NCBI GenBank assembly: GCA_027627225.1
Contig: JAPFQT010000152.1
Coordinates: 186,001-250,000, forward strand
From: Congeria kusceri
Taxonomy: Eukaryota; Mollusca; Bivalvia; Myida; Dreissenidae
Reading direction: 5' to 3'
DNA: 64,000 nt
Part shown: in pieces, positions 43,501 to 52,975 of the stretch
Position numbering within the stretch: the stretch's first letter is position 1
How the letters are laid out: each line of letters starts with the position of its first letter
Notes under the pieces: generated by a model
What the model saw: only the letters and a program-made list of their open reading frames with translations
Database searches by the model: none
Told to the model about the DNA's origin: nothing
Position numbers and translations under genes: made by a program

Positions 43501-44890
43501 TTTTGCCGGTCTGGACAAAAACACCTAGACTAAAAAGAAACTTTTGGTTATTAATTCATTTTATTTGTTAATATTTTAATTTGTAACTTCTGTTTAAATA
43601 AGCTACATTGCATTCATATTGTTAATATTTTCTTGCAATGGTTTTCCTGATTTCAACTCACAAAAAATCTCGTTATTATCAACATATAGGCTGACAGAAT
43701 TACTCTGGATATTTTTATGGCATAATTTGTGTCAGTCTCCAGGACCAATGTTCTTGGAAAATATACTGGATCAAGTTGAATTTAACTGGTCAGTACCAGC
43801 GGACTAGCAAATTGATGGTAACACTTTGGGATTTACTACCACTCCTACTTTGGTGAAATTCTGACAGACATCGTTGACAGTGTACAAATGTTTTTTCAAG
43901 ACATCTCTGTCAAACAATTAAGCCCCAGCTTTCTGATTATGACTAAATGCATTGCCAATCAAATTTCAGTGTGGCATAACTTGTTAGCGCTGGGCGAATA
44001 ATCAGTGTTTTTCCTCACTACTTTGGGAATGGTACCAGTACCAGTCAAATTGGGAAAATTTGCCACGTTTTCAACCAAATTGGGAATTTTATCACTTTTT
44101 GCATAAACTGCCAAAAAGGATTGGAAAACAATAAATAAACTCTAAAACTGCTTTTTTCATAGACTCTTTCACTTGTACTCCACTGTATAAACTTTAATCA
44201 ATATTCCGCTACGCTGTAGAAGTATTACGTCATTCTATTGGTCAGTATCAGGATAGCCTCACTCTGATTGGTGTAAGTGCTCAACGAGGCTGCAATTTTT
44301 TCGAATTTCTAGATACATGTGATAGATTTATACTCAAGTTTAAATCGGGATTAAATGCATATATATTAGGTACATTTCAGCACGTTTAAGTGTTGTTTAT
44401 GTAAAGTACATCGATTAATAATCTGATTGGAGCAAATTATAGGAATTTATTAAATTTTAAACATTCAGGTTCCCACCTAATAAAAGGTCCTTCGCCGATA
44501 TGATGTTCCAACGAATTTATCCCTATATAAAAAGTAACACTAAATTTGTTGCACGTCTTATAAATACCACTTATCTCGGTGTAAGGTCAAATTCATGAAG
44601 ATTGTACTATAGCCCCTTGTTTTAAATTCGTGACTACTCTTTCCTAAATTATTGGTATGTATTTGTACATGAAGAGATCAATATACCAACACACGAAGAG
44701 GTCATGAGATACAGTTGATTTGTAGCACGATCAAACTAGAGTCTAGACATCCTTAGATTCTAAGTTTCTAATCAACCGCCCGATATAATGAATATCTCAC
44801 AAAACTGTCTCCTGAAGTTCTGTTTTTCTGCCCAAACCGATCCTTGATGAGTGAACGACCAACACCTGAGCGTTGCTTGTTTTTCCCCAT
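19430..44890 (-). CDS. LSG1: Large subunit GTPase 1 (complete, 13 exons)
   Basis: LSG1 is the cytoplasmic GTPase that releases NMD3 from the maturing 60S ribosomal subunit. Exons in transcription order: 44801-44890, 39942-40068, 39021-39138, 38613-38699, 38275-38361, 35157-35300, 29526-30186, 28989-29090, 23323-23466, 22616-22739, 21486-21565, 20740-20910, 19430-19585. They total 2091 nt (696 residues plus TGA; human LSG1 is about 658). The GTPase motifs appear in the circularly permuted order of the family: G4 NKAD at 208-211, G5-like FWSA at 234-237, G1 GYPNVGKSS at 440-448, G2 Thr in ATPGRT near 464-468, G3 DCPG at 484-487. The N-terminus (DSFLHTSELSDGYDWGRLN) and the basic C-terminus (KPWKKHNNRGKKEKLRR) fit the family. 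All junction phases agree. Long tandem arrays sit directly upstream of exons 2, 7 and 9. Confidence 0.95.
19715..20312. repeat. Dispersed element with three ~160-bp units (LSG1 intron 12)
   Basis: AGGTCAAGGTCAAAGTGA recurs at about 19788, 19946 and 20111, with AAACGGTAAAATCTAGTTAA. Ends GATACCGGGGGCATAAAAA. Confidence 0.7.
20367..20625. mobile_element. Fold-back MITE, copy 2 (LSG1 intron 12)
   Basis: Same family as 1698-1967: TGCGTAAAGTGTCATCCCGG, CAGTCCGCACAGGCTAATCG, an ATCCACTGTAGGCGGAAAGT centre, and an inverted right arm ending ACTTTACGCACATGCATTAA. Confidence 0.85.
20740..20910 (-). CDS. LSG1: LSG1 exon 12
   Basis: Fifty-seven codons beginning GKLLYCHPPPDVDSEGFNKF and ending KIDADFFRK before gtcaga. 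GKLLYCHPPP is diagnostic for LSG1. Confidence 0.94.
21486..21565 (-). CDS. LSG1: LSG1 exon 11
   Basis: An 80-nt exon encoding MRGYMTSRGVPDMPRSSRYL then LKDFVN. Joins in phase 1 to exon 10 and phase 0 to exon 12. Confidence 0.92.
21890..22590. repeat. ~43-bp tandem array in LSG1 intron 10
   Basis: About 16 units of GAGGCCATTGGCTATTTTGG followed by CTAAAAGTAGGAATATTAAG or, at the right, GGTAGGGCTAACATCAA. It ends 26 bp from the exon 10 donor but does not include exon bases. Confidence 0.9.
22616..22739 (-). CDS. LSG1: LSG1 exon 10
   Basis: Encodes LCERLPRWLLETTYGIN, PAPGEGEDPHRPPTAYELL and NIYG, phase 1 end. Fits the region after the GTPase core. Confidence 0.93.
23323..23466 (-). CDS. LSG1: LSG1 exon 9 (G3 motif)
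   Basis: Forty-eight codons: TLFVDAGLMLVDCPGLVFPS then the GILPIDQMKEYIAP segment, ending CTG before gtacaa. DCPG is the G3 (DxxG) motif. Its acceptor and first 25 bases are copied about 16 times upstream (23467-24418). Confidence 0.94.
23467..24418 (-). repeat. 56-bp array copying the exon 9 splice acceptor (about 16 units)
   Basis: On the LSG1 strand each unit is the first 25 coding bases of exon 9 (ACGTTGTACGTGGATGCAGG...) followed by 30 intron bases ending CATTTCTCTTGCAG. The array abuts the exon. Most units are 56 bp; the one nearest the exon is 51 bp; the outermost is degenerate. Confidence 0.95.
25273..26216. mobile_element. TIR element with TA target duplication, inside a ~170-bp unit
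   Basis: Left CTGTAAAATCATTATTATTT and right inverted CTGTAAACGTATTTAAATTT with TTTCGTGGATTTCGTGG near the left end and GTCGTGG near the right. TA flanks at 25271-25272 and 26217-26218. Confidence 0.75.
26548..27420. mobile_element. TIR element with TA target duplication (AACGCCATGTATAACGCGC ends)
   Basis: Left CCATATAACGCCGTGTATAA and right inverted CCGTAAAACGCCATGTATAA, flanked by TA. Removing the element and one TA restores the uninterrupted host unit GTTACATACCAAATATGAAA. Confidence 0.88.
28989..29090 (-). CDS. LSG1: LSG1 exon 8 (P-loop)
   Basis: Thirty-four codons, phase 0-0: VGYPNVGKSSTINAILKMKK then VPVSATPGRTKHFQ. Contains the G1 P-loop (GYPNVGKSS) and the G2 region. Confidence 0.95.
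29526..30186 (-). CDS. LSG1: LSG1 exon 7 (G5 region and acidic insert)
   Basis: A large 661-nt exon. It opens ELWADYFTEKGIRVAFWSA, runs into an acidic Asp/Glu/Cys-rich insert of about 110 residues and ends LHAGRKVHEGLVTVGM. The acidic part holds an in-frame duplication: two blocks 84 bp apart (starting at 29918 and 30002), each encoding CDTDPEEDSDDTDECDT. The acceptor plus about 26 coding bases is copied about 21 times in the upstream array. Confidence 0.93.
30187..31073 (-). repeat. 41-bp array copying the exon 7 splice acceptor (about 21 units)
   Basis: On the LSG1 strand each unit is the first 26 coding bases of exon 7 (GGAGTTATGGGCCGACTATT...) followed by 15 bases ending ATATCATTGCAG. 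The array abuts the exon. It has no stop codon in the LSG1 direction over most of its length. Confidence 0.95.
31221..32857. mobile_element. TIR element (CAGTAAAACTTCTTTAACTCGAG ends) hosting another element
   Basis: Left TACAGTAAAACTTCTTTAAC and right inverted TACAGTATAACTTTTTTGAC with following CTCGAG, TA at both flanks. The internal TIR element at 31501-32464 is nested within it. Pogo/Tc1-mariner-like ends; no transposase. Confidence 0.82.
31501..32464. mobile_element. Second, inverted copy of the ~160-bp-repeat TIR element
   Basis: Runs from TATACCCTCACAGTATGG to ACTTCGTTTGTGGGGGTATA; the two ends are inverted repeats (TATACCCTCACA against TGTGGGGGTATA). It carries about five units with TTTAGTGGTTTGTAACC. 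It lies inside the TIR element at 31221-32857. Confidence 0.82.
33005..33310 (-). mobile_element. tRNA-Asp-derived SINE, copy 1 (LSG1 intron 6)
   Basis: Head at 33310 reading left. GGCTGGG pairs with CCCGGCC as an acceptor stem, with AGCTCAGTTGGTAGAGCG (D arm/A box), anticodon loop CTGTCAA (GTC) and a B-box-like GAGTTCTATTC with a damaged T stem. The body runs through GTGCACTTAGTACTGG and CCGCTTAGATCGG to a tail with AACAAAC repeats. Confidence 0.85.
33365..34795 (+). repeat. 48/49-bp tandem array, about 30 units (LSG1 intron 6)
   Basis: Units of CTTTACTGTTGGCACACCAC then AAACTGACGAGGCTAAGCAT with an AAGAATGG or AAAATGG junction (49 or 48 bp). Very low divergence. It starts about 55 bp beyond the SINE head and does not touch an exon. 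Confidence 0.95.
35157..35300 (-). CDS. LSG1: LSG1 exon 6 (G4 motif)
   Basis: Encodes DIVVQIVDARNPLLFYCPDL and ends LINKADHLTEEQ plus a split Arg. NKAD is the G4 guanine-specificity motif, first in a circularly permuted GTPase. Confidence 0.95.
35331..36203. mobile_element. TIR element (CAGTGAAACCTGTCCAAACCG ends), TA flanks
   Basis: Left CAGTAAAACCTGTCTAAACC and right inverted CAGTGAAACCTGTCCAAACC, flanked by TA. It begins 30 bp from LSG1 exon 6. Pogo/Tigger-type MITE. Confidence 0.88.
36360..37690 (-). mobile_element. tRNA-derived SINE, copy 2, split by a TIR element
   Basis: The tail half is at about 36360-36402 (GTTTGTTTGTTTGGATTTTT) and the body and head at 37512-37690. Joined, they match copy 1. 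The head lacks part of the tRNA T arm. Confidence 0.8.
36403..37511. mobile_element. TIR element with internal 278-bp direct duplication, inserted in a SINE
   Basis: Left CAGAGCATCAGATAAGG and right inverted CAGAGCAACAGATAAGG, with TTTAAC on both sides as an apparent target duplication. Ends starting CAGAG resemble hAT elements, which usually make 8-bp duplications. Inside, 36864-37141 and 37142-37410 are almost identical. Confidence 0.8.
37670..37797. repeat. 31-bp tandem copies of the SINE head (4 units)
   Basis: ACCAACTGAGCTAGCCGGGC followed by CTGGCATATAT is repeated four times outward from the SINE head; a further rearranged copy lies at 37820-37870. Confidence 0.88.
38275..38361 (-). 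CDS. LSG1: LSG1 exon 5
   Basis: Encodes LQEDERIVMTPYEKNLDFWR then QLWRVIER, ending in a split Ser codon before gtcagt. The NLDFWRQLWRVIERSD segment is highly conserved just before the GTPase domain. Confidence 0.93.
38613..38699 (-). CDS. LSG1: LSG1 exon 4
   Basis: An 87-nt exon encoding PEWTTEMSASELDQRERLGF then LDWRRSLA, ending AA before gtaaga (split Lys). Confidence 0.9.
39021..39138 (-). CDS. LSG1: LSG1 exon 3
   Basis: Encodes EKLNVKFVSRDSGGLPRGED and QHENLLRIPRR, phase 2 at the 3' end. Matches the N-terminal region of LSG1. Confidence 0.92.
39942..40068 (-). CDS. LSG1: LSG1 exon 2
   Basis: Encodes LHTSELSDGYDWGRLNLQSV and DDFLATAELAGTEF. The acceptor TCATTGCAG and the first 8 coding bases are repeated about 50 times in the adjoining array (40069-42500). 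Confidence 0.93.
40069..42500 (-). repeat. 48-bp array copying the exon 2 splice acceptor (about 50 units)
   Basis: On the LSG1 strand each unit is TTGCACAC (first 8 bases of exon 2) followed by 40 intron-like bases ending GCATGAATCATTGCAG. It abuts exon 2 and fills 2.4 kb of intron 1. Open frames of 200 to 447 codons on both strands come only from the 48-bp (16-codon) period. Confidence 0.95.
42715..42840 (-). mobile_element. Degenerate tRNA-like SINE (LSG1 intron 1)
   Basis: On the reverse strand, a TAGCTCTTTAGC A-box-like stretch, then CACCTCTCACACTGGAGA and GTGTTCAATCCC (B-box-like). Distinct from the Asp-type SINEs. Confidence 0.45.
42911..43487. mobile_element. Short TIR element with CCCCNNTTCCACA ends (LSG1 intron 1)
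   Basis: Left CCCCTATTCCACAGAC and right inverted CCCCCGTTCCACACACGCC, with matching AATCGCCAAATATTGAT and AATCACCACAAATTGAT further in. No ORF. Confidence 0.65.
43490..44800. other. LSG1 intron 1, exon-proximal part
   Basis: AT-rich, no gene recognised. Around 44010-44110 there is short repetition of AAATTGGGAA-type phrases. Confidence 0.4.
44801..44890 (-). CDS. LSG1: LSG1 exon 1
   Basis: Thirty codons from ATG at 44890-44888, basic (MGKNKQRSGVGRSLIKDRFG) and ending DSF before gtgaga. The phase 0 join to exon 2 gives DSFLHTSEL, matching the family, which fixes this ATG as the start. Confidence 0.88.
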
Positions 44891-44950
44891 GAGGAAATAT
44901 TCTACAAAAACAAATGCACGTGTTGTGCAATATTTTTATGCTTTTATCAT

Positions 44951-44974
44951 AAAGGCCGCCATGTTGTGACGTAT
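44951..44974 (-). promoter_or_regulatory. LSG1 promoter: CRE/ATF-like and YY1-like sites
   Basis: On the LSG1 strand, TACGTCAC (CRE half/ATF-like) is followed by ACATGGCGGCC, a good match to the YY1 core ATGGCGGC. The pair lies 61 to 84 bp before the start codon. YY1 sites of this orientation near the transcription start are common in housekeeping and translation-related genes. The start site itself is not mapped. Confidence 0.55.
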
Positions 44975-45465
44975 TGACTTTTTAAAGGTTACAAGTCACT
45001 AAACTACTTTTCGTGCGTTGGCCGAGTAGCTATTAACGCGGGCGGGCAACCGAACGATACAACGAATTATCTTGAATTTGGTACTTCGTACGTAGTACGA
45101 ATCAAATAGTAAACGAGATTTGTAATGTGTAAATAATCGAATTCTACTGTATTTATGACACAAAGCCACAACAATGCTCTCGGCGAAACAACGAGGCGAA
45201 AGAAGAATAGACAAGCTAATAAGCTGGAGCTCTTCATTTTGCAGTGAACCATTTTCCCCTCTTTTGTGCGTTTTGTGGTATATAAAGACTTGTTAATTAT
45301 ATAGTTTATTACACAGTATTTATAAATAAAAAACATATTTGAGTCGAATTTTAGGATATCTGTATGGAAATCAAAACATGAGGGAACAAAACACGGTAAC
45401 CTAAATATAAATTGACAAATTACAGGTCTGGAAATCGAACTGGGCAACGTGTTCTTTTTCTTTAC

Positions 45466-47150
45466 TTATTAACGTGCACTGGAAGACCACAGAACTATAC
45501 CTGATTTAGGTCTTAGCCCCCACCATACTATGGAAAACATACCTATCACTAGTGAAGGCGAACGCAAACTTCTAGCTAACATAAACCCACATAAAGCCAC
45601 AGGTCCAGACGAAGTACCATTTTGCCTACTTAAAGAGTTCAGCGATGTTTTAGCACCAATCTTCATCAGATTCTTCAAAGCCTCAATAAACCATGCTCCT
45701 GGGTGATTGGAAGCAAGCGCGAGTGGTACCCATCTTCAAGATAGGTGACCACAGCAAGGCAGAGAACTACAGGCCAGTCTCCTGCATACTACTGGAACAT
45801 ATCGTCTGCTGCTCCATCATGTCACACCTAGAGAAGAATAACATCTTACATCACGCACAACATGGAAAACAAGATCATGTGAGAAACAGCTAATACAAAC
45901 CAGCCAAGACCTTGCAAGTACCATAGATTCCGCAGGCCAGACAGAATGTCATGCTGCTAGATTTTTCTAAATAATTCGACAAGGTCCCGCATCTCCGGTT
46001 ACTCCGAAGAGCGGAATTCTACGGCGTGAGGGACAACATTCACCACTGGATCATGGACATTATAAAAATCGATCAAGCTGTAAACCTTGAGGGTTCAACA
46101 TCAAACACTGCACCAGTAGAATCCGGCGTACCACACGGCAGTGTCCTTGGCCCACTTCTCTTTCTTCTATTCATTTATGACTTGCCTAACTACGTTTCCC
46201 CCACCACAGCTGTTCGACTCTTCGCAGATGATTGTGCTCCCTGTAGAAGAATCAAGACAGGTTCTAATGCCTGTGCTTTACAAGAAGACCTTAACCAGTT
46301 ACAGAAATGGGCAGATATTTGGCAAATGGAATTCCACCCATAGAAATGCCAAGTACTCCATGTATGGCACCAACAAAAGGAGCCCCAAACATGTACCATA
46401 CAACATCCACGGCCACACCCTTGAAGTAACCCCATCAACAAAGTACCTCGTAATTAACAGGCAAAATAGCTTTAACCGGATAAAATCACATCAATCTTAT
46501 CAGCAAGAAAGCAGAATTCACTAGAGCATTCATTCAGAGAAACATGTACAAAAGCCCTAAAAAGACCAAGGAGCTATGTTATACAACCCTAATCAGACCT
46601 CTACTAGAATATGCCCCTACTATCTGGGATCCTCATACACAAGCAGACATCAAGAAGCTGGAGATGACCCAACACCGGTCAGCCCGTATGGTTTTCGCAG
46701 GCTACAAAAGAACTAGCAGTGTGACGAAAATGCTCAATCAACTTCAGTGGATTCCACAACAAGAGAGAAGAGCACAAGCCAAGGTCATCATGGTGTACAG
46801 GATTGTACACCAACTGGTGGAGATCCCCCGCAGTATGCTCACTGTCACTCTATCTGCCAGAGGACACAACATGACCTTCCTTATACCGTTCGCTGGGACC
46901 CTCACATACCAGAAGGCATTTTTTCCCGGATACCACCAGACTATGGAACAGACTTCCCCAGACAACAGTGAGTTGCCCCACCATCGACAGATTCAGTGTG
47001 GAGGTCCAGTCTGTCGCTCTCCGTTAAGCAGAATTGGCGATTTTTTAACTGCACTGTAAATAGTAATTTTAAATTGGGAACTGTAAATAAAACATGCGCC
47101 AGTACGAGTATATGCCAGATGGACAATCTGTACTTTATTAGAAAAAGAAG
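45466..47150 (+). pseudogene. Decayed non-LTR retrotransposon fragment (reverse transcriptase, jockey/CR1-like)
   Basis: The reading frame jumps between frames but keeps reverse transcriptase landmarks in order: NPHKATGPDEVP (45580-45620), DWKQARVVPIFK and AENYRPVSC (45699-45785), GVPHGSVLGPLLFLLFIYDL (46123-46185), LFADDC with the catalytic ADD (46211-46228), then LIRPLLEYAPTIWDPHT (46592-46640). Multiple frameshifts and stops make it dead. The 5' endonuclease region is missing, as expected for a 5'-truncated LINE. It lies between LSG1 and the sacsin-like gene. Confidence 0.85.
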
Positions 47151-50100
47151 AAGACTGGATTTCATTGGACTAGGGCTAAAACATTACATTTCTTAAACAT
47201 CAAAACACCTTTTACTTGTGATTAAACATCGACGAACCTTTTCACAGCATAAAACAACAAACCGTGTTTGCGCTTTGCAGGCAATTATTGCACGTCGATA
47301 CTATTTTTGCTATTCGTTAATGTTTGCATAGGTTTTAAACATACTTGTATTTAAATCTTGAGAGATTTGACACGACAGTGTTTTACTGCAGATCGAGGTC
47401 TGAACAAAATATTGGCAAACTAATTGGTTCGCCGCGATCGAAGCCCTGCCATAGAAATTGATAAATCTATAGCTGACAAATGTAGCCAACTACATAGTAC
47501 ATGTACATAATCATGTTATTAAAGTTAGTTATGCAAAACAGTTTTAAAGATTTGTATTGGCAAAATTTTTAGAAAAAAAGTAAATACAAATTATCACACA
47601 CACACGCACGCGCGCGCACACACGCACGCACACACACACACCACACGCGCGCACGCACGCACGCACGCTCTCACACACACATACACATATATGCACTAAT
47701 CGACCATATATATACGCTGTTGCATTAATGCTGATAATAAGATTATAAAATAACAATTTTCATATGGATATAAAACACTCAAACTATATTTTCCTCGTTC
47801 TTGTTGAAAACGGCAATTTGATGTACCAGTACTTCCTTTGACCGTATAGATCTGCATAAATTGGAATAAAATGTCAATTATTATCACCATATAGGACTAC
47901 AACGAATAGTTTGTTCATTTAGCCGAGTACAAAATATTATATACTTCTATGAAAACGGGTAATAACACCATAATTATTACCATGTGAGTTGACAGTTTTA
48001 TATCATTTCATAATTTTCTGAAAATAGATATCAGACAAAGTAATTTTTCTATAAACTCGTCACGCGTCACACAAAGATTGCAAGTTATCAAGATACTTCA
48101 TGTATGTAAATATCTGCACATGTACTACTACCAGTACAATATACATGTACACTTTTCAGAAAATGGTTCGGCTATCAGTATTATCTTCACTGTCTACGTA
48201 ACTTGATAAGACCCAAAAAGGCCATATCATATACACAGTTGTTATGCTACGTCGTTCATACCAGAGACCGCGTGCACGCAACCATGCAGTTGAGCCTGAT
48301 TTTCGCAAAGTAAAAACAACAAAGCGCTCACAGAATTCTGGATCAATATACTTTTGGCGAATACGTACTTACAAAAGAATGAACTCACACATGGGTACAT
48401 ATTCTGTCTGATTTGACGATTTTTATCAATTATTTAATGTTTACGGGGGGGTATTTCATCTTGATAAACAGAATGATATTTCCATACATAGAAAATGCTG
48501 ATTTTAAGGTTTAAGATAACATAAGATATTATCTTTAAGAAATAAATGAAAATATTTATCGTTGTTTATCGACCAATAAACAACGATTTGGAATTCTGAT
48601 GCGTAGGAATAAAACCACGAGGGCGTTAACCCGAATGGTTTAATACCCACGTTACAGAACGACAAAGAGTTGTTTATTGGCCAGTAAACGACGATAATGC
48701 GAAAATTATTTGATTCTAACATGATTTGACAAATATTTTTGCAATTGTAATGAGACCTACATTTTATAATGCTCCGCTCATAATCGGGACTACATTTTGC
48801 GTTGTTTATTAAGTAGTTTAACAACGATAATTTAGTTCTTTGTCAATAGAAAAATTAGCGAGTATAATGTTAAAATATTAGATATTATCTTATAAGATAT
48901 TTCTGGTATACGGCTCCAGAGCAATAAATCGTTTATTGAATGTAAAACTTAGTCCTCGAACATTTGGATTGACCCTCGTATAATATCCTGTCTTGATATC
49001 AAATCTTTTGTTTTATTTTACAACAAGGTACGTTAACCTAAACATTTTATGGACAGACCTATTTTAATTGGGCCATACTTTTGTATCAATTACATGTTTT
49101 ATAGATATTAGATAGGCAGACAAAAGCTTATTATGATATGCAGGTATTTGGTTAAATATTACGGTGATCCGTTAAAATCATAATCTTAATAAATATCGTA
49201 TTTTAAGACTTGGCCTACACTATTTTGAAATACAAATGCTCTATTATATCATAGTCTAATTTTCCATGTGGTCGCAAAACCTTTAATTTCAAGAACGTTT
49301 TCGTGAAAATAATAATTAGACAAAACGTGCCCTCTTCTGCAAATCTGAGTTTTATCCGCGAAATACATGTATATACAGTTATTGGGAAAAAAATAATGAA
49401 AAGTTAAACCATTCCGGCAAAGTACTTTTTTCATAAAAATCGGCAAACTTTCTAAAAAATAGTTTGCCTTTCACACACAGATATATTCGATCTTTAAATA
49501 GTTATCGTGTGCATTTCAAGGCACTAGAGTAACGTGAACATGTCCGTTTAATAGGTGACTGTAAAGGGGCCCATACACTGTCAATAAAATGGTCAATAAT
49601 GTGGTCAATGCGTTGAAATGACAATTATATTGAAGTGTGTGGGCTATATTGAAGATTGATGCAATATATTGAGAAAAAATAGAAATCGCAGATATGTATT
49701 TAGAGCCTGTCAATAATATGGCTAAATGTTATTATATATCAATATTATGATGCAATATTTAATATTTGGGATAAAAAAACCTTCCAATGCGGCTATTAAC
49801 TGATGCACTAAAGTACTTTTCTTTCGCGTTTAATGTGTTATCATCTGCTGTTGTTGTTTTAAACCACCCTCTGCTTCCCTAGAACAAGTTTTTATAGGTA
49901 CCTGAATTTTGCCAAGCACAGCGACATAAAACTACAACAGGATCCATCATTGCCAGACCAGCGTTCAAATCACAAATGAGACAAATATTGAGTAAAATAA
50001 TTGAACAGTGCACAAAATAAATGGCACCAAATAAATATCAATTTTATTGAATTAAAAAAATTGCCTATGATTAATTTATGAATACTGAATTGTGTATTTC

Positions 50101-50800
50101 ACTGTGCTTTCAACACACGTGGCCTCTTGTACATGATTTTGCAGATGAAGGGATTAAAATCAGCGGCGTGCAAAAAAACGAATTTAAGTATATGCACACT
50201 AAAAGGTTCAACTTTATTCAAAGCTTCGTAAACACTAAACAGCTATGGACTATGTTAAACAAACATTATTTTTCAGATCTAAATATCACACAATGTATTC
50301 GTGCTGATTATATGTCGTTCCAAACTTATTTCCATGCCGTTTCCCCCGTATATTTTATAAACTTACTGGTGTGTATGTGCTACGATTTATACGCACGCGT
50401 GTATAGGAGTATGGCTAGTTACGCCCCTCAATACCTTGTGCAAATCGTGCTTACCAGTGCAAATCGTGTGTAATATGTCCCATACGGGACTCCTAAGTTA
50501 TATTGAAGCGCAGTTTTATTTTCGATTTGAATTTTCAGATAACGAATTGCCGACAATCACGCTTGTCATTTATGCAGTGGTTATCGACAAAGGTAGGTGT
50601 TATTTCAAAATTGTTATTCTTTTTGGGTGTTTTGCGTTTTGTAATTAGAAAAACATGAAATAAATCTCGGTATTTAAACTTAGAATTGAAGTAAATCGTG
50701 TTAATTAACTTAAGCAATATCAGTGTCGTGATATGCACGTACGCACGTGCGTATACTTGATTAAAATTTCGAACATTTTAAAACTTCCAAACTTCTGTAA
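47151..50800. other. Intergenic AT-rich DNA
   Basis: No convincing gene. It contains the CA/CG microsatellite at 47594-47690. The 131-codon open frame at 50078-50473 has no recognisable domain or splice context. Confidence 0.5.
47594..47690. repeat. (CA)n/(CG)n/(CACG)n microsatellite
   Basis: A run of alternating purine-pyrimidine ACACAC, GCGCGC and GCACGC; such sequence can adopt Z-DNA. Confidence 0.9.
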
Positions 50801-51134
50801 GGCGCAAAAAAATATGTTTGTTTCAGGTAACATGCCCTAAAAAATTAGGGTAGGTAGGTCGGGATTATTTTATTTTATTTTTTTTGGTAAATGGTCAACT
50901 TGAAGATTCTACAACTGAATAAATATTCAAAACATATCAGTAATATCCTTAAACATTGTTTATAGGTGGATACTATCAAAACAAAACACTTATTTATCCA
51001 AAACACATTTAATTATTGAAAAAGGTAAATCAAACAAAAATCAATCTGACAAACCCAATAAAATGTTCTAGGGTCGGGGCATTTTTTTAGGGTAGGTCGA
51101 GTTACCTGAAACAAACATATTTTTTGTTTACGCC
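50801..51134. mobile_element. Short TIR element with TAA flanks (Harbinger-like MITE)
   Basis: Left GGCGCAAAAAAATATGTTTG then TTTCAGGTAAC and right inverted GGCGTAAACAAAAAATATG then TTTGTTTCAGGTAAC, flanked by TAA on both sides. TAA/TTA targets are typical of PIF/Harbinger. Truncated relatives are at 53420-53690 and around 54700. Confidence 0.7.
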
Positions 51135-52770
51135 TAAAGGGACTTGTTCACAGATTTTCGTGTTTTTGAAAAAAAAAGTTATTTAATGTTCTAAGTGCAA
51201 AAACTCAAGCAATAAGACTAACCAAAAACAAATATTATATAAAGAAAAAAATTAAGGCAACAAAAAATGATTTGTTTGTTTCCGCTTACATTTTTTTCTG
51301 TAACTTTTTTCTTCGCCGCATATTCACCACACAGTTTAAGTATATTGGACTGTATGTAAAATGTTGGGGGTGGGGGGGTGGGAGGGGTGGGGTCAGTAAA
51401 GCGGAAACCAACAACGTTTTTTTTTACGCCTTATAACAAAATTTTGCCTTTGCCAGAACTCAAACACTTTCTAAATTATTATCCATTTCATAAACAACAC
51501 TATATTTGCAATATATTTCTTTGTCAGTAGTATTATTTCTCTTGTTTATATATATTATGTATTTATCTTTTTTCGGAAAACAAGAGAAAATAGTCAGTTC
51601 ACCAATCTGTAAACAGGTCCCTTTAACATGAAAAATACGTCACTGGTGTAAGGTCTGTATTAAAAAATCTGCATATGTGTATATGTCAAAAGGATTAAAA
51701 TAATGTTTTACTGTAAAATAAATGTCGTGTTGGAAACGAAAAACATTACTAGAAGCAGGCACGGGATATTAAGTTAGAGGGTGCGGAAATACTAAGTAAC
51801 TGCCAACAACTGCTGTTGTCTCTTACATGTTCAGATACATGTATCGGGATGATGCAATAGCATTAATACGGAACAATTTAACGAAAATACCCAGAATGGG
51901 TAAATACATTTGCAATATATTGATTGCAGAACACGTTATTGCAACGAAATGCAATAGTTTCAGTTATTGTAAGGATTAAAATTGCGAATTTGGACAATTT
52001 TCTAAGAAAATTTCGAACCTTTTTAGATAAACAAATTACTATTTTGAGCTCACCTTTTCAAAGTAAAAAAGTCCAGCTATTGTCATTGCTCTGTTGTCTG
52101 CGTCTGCATCAAATTTGATCCATTTGAAACTTTAAATACTGGCTCACTAGGGTTAACCATTACAACATGGCAGGTAACTCTGTCCTTTGTATTTCCAGAG
52201 TTATCTGCCCTTGTTTGGTCTTACAACTTAGAATATTTTGTTATTTATTTTGATAAATATCGAAAGTTTAAGATTGCATGAATAGTCTCCCTCGTAATAT
52301 TATTGGCATTTGAATACATGTAGATGCGGGAAATGAAATACCTCCCTATAAGGAAGTTGGAAATTAAATAATGTAATTAGTTTCCTGCTTGTCTTATTTA
52401 CGAGATGTGCAACAAATTTAGTTCTGTAACTTTTAATAAAAAGTAGCTCAATAATCGCCCAGCCGTAACAAGTTATGCTAGTCTCCTTATACATGTAGAG
52501 GTTTATATTTGAGTTAAAGGGACAATACGCTAAAGTCTTATAAAAATGCACATACAAAATGCATTATAATAAGCAAATGATGTAAACCGTTTTATCATCA
52601 TGTAAACGGTGTATCATATATAAAATCAAAATAATGCATAGAGAGCAGAGCAAGTGTTATGTTATACATGTAATTGGATCTGTTTCAAATTCTGAACATC
52701 TTAAACCGATGTATTGTATTTATTGTATAAAGAATAAAGTGGAAAATCAACACTCAGTTTCACAAACATG
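51135..52770. other. Intergenic AT-rich DNA
   Basis: No gene. Around 51270-51430 CCGCTTACA and inverted AGCGGAAACCAACAAC suggest another small inverted-repeat element. A block at 52040-52220 resembles the dispersed repeat at 57460. Confidence 0.4.
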
Positions 52771-52975
52771 TTTTTATGCCCCCACACAGTGGGAGGCATT
52801 AAGCATTGCACTTGTCTGTATGTCTGTACATAGACGTCCTGAAATTTTGTGGACTCAACTGCTCTTTCTGCTTTGCGGATTTTGCACAAACTTTCACATC
52901 TGAAGGACCTTAATGTGCAGGTGATTGTAAAGGAAGGAATTTTGGCTGCGACCAATTTTGGCAGGAATATCGCCC

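Noticed and set aside
45466..47150. Active LINE or host reverse transcriptase gene
   Set aside because: Frameshifts and stops break the frame repeatedly and the endonuclease part is absent.
50078..50473. 131-codon + strand open frame as a gene
   Set aside because: No recognisable domain, AT-rich intergenic setting, no splice or promoter support.
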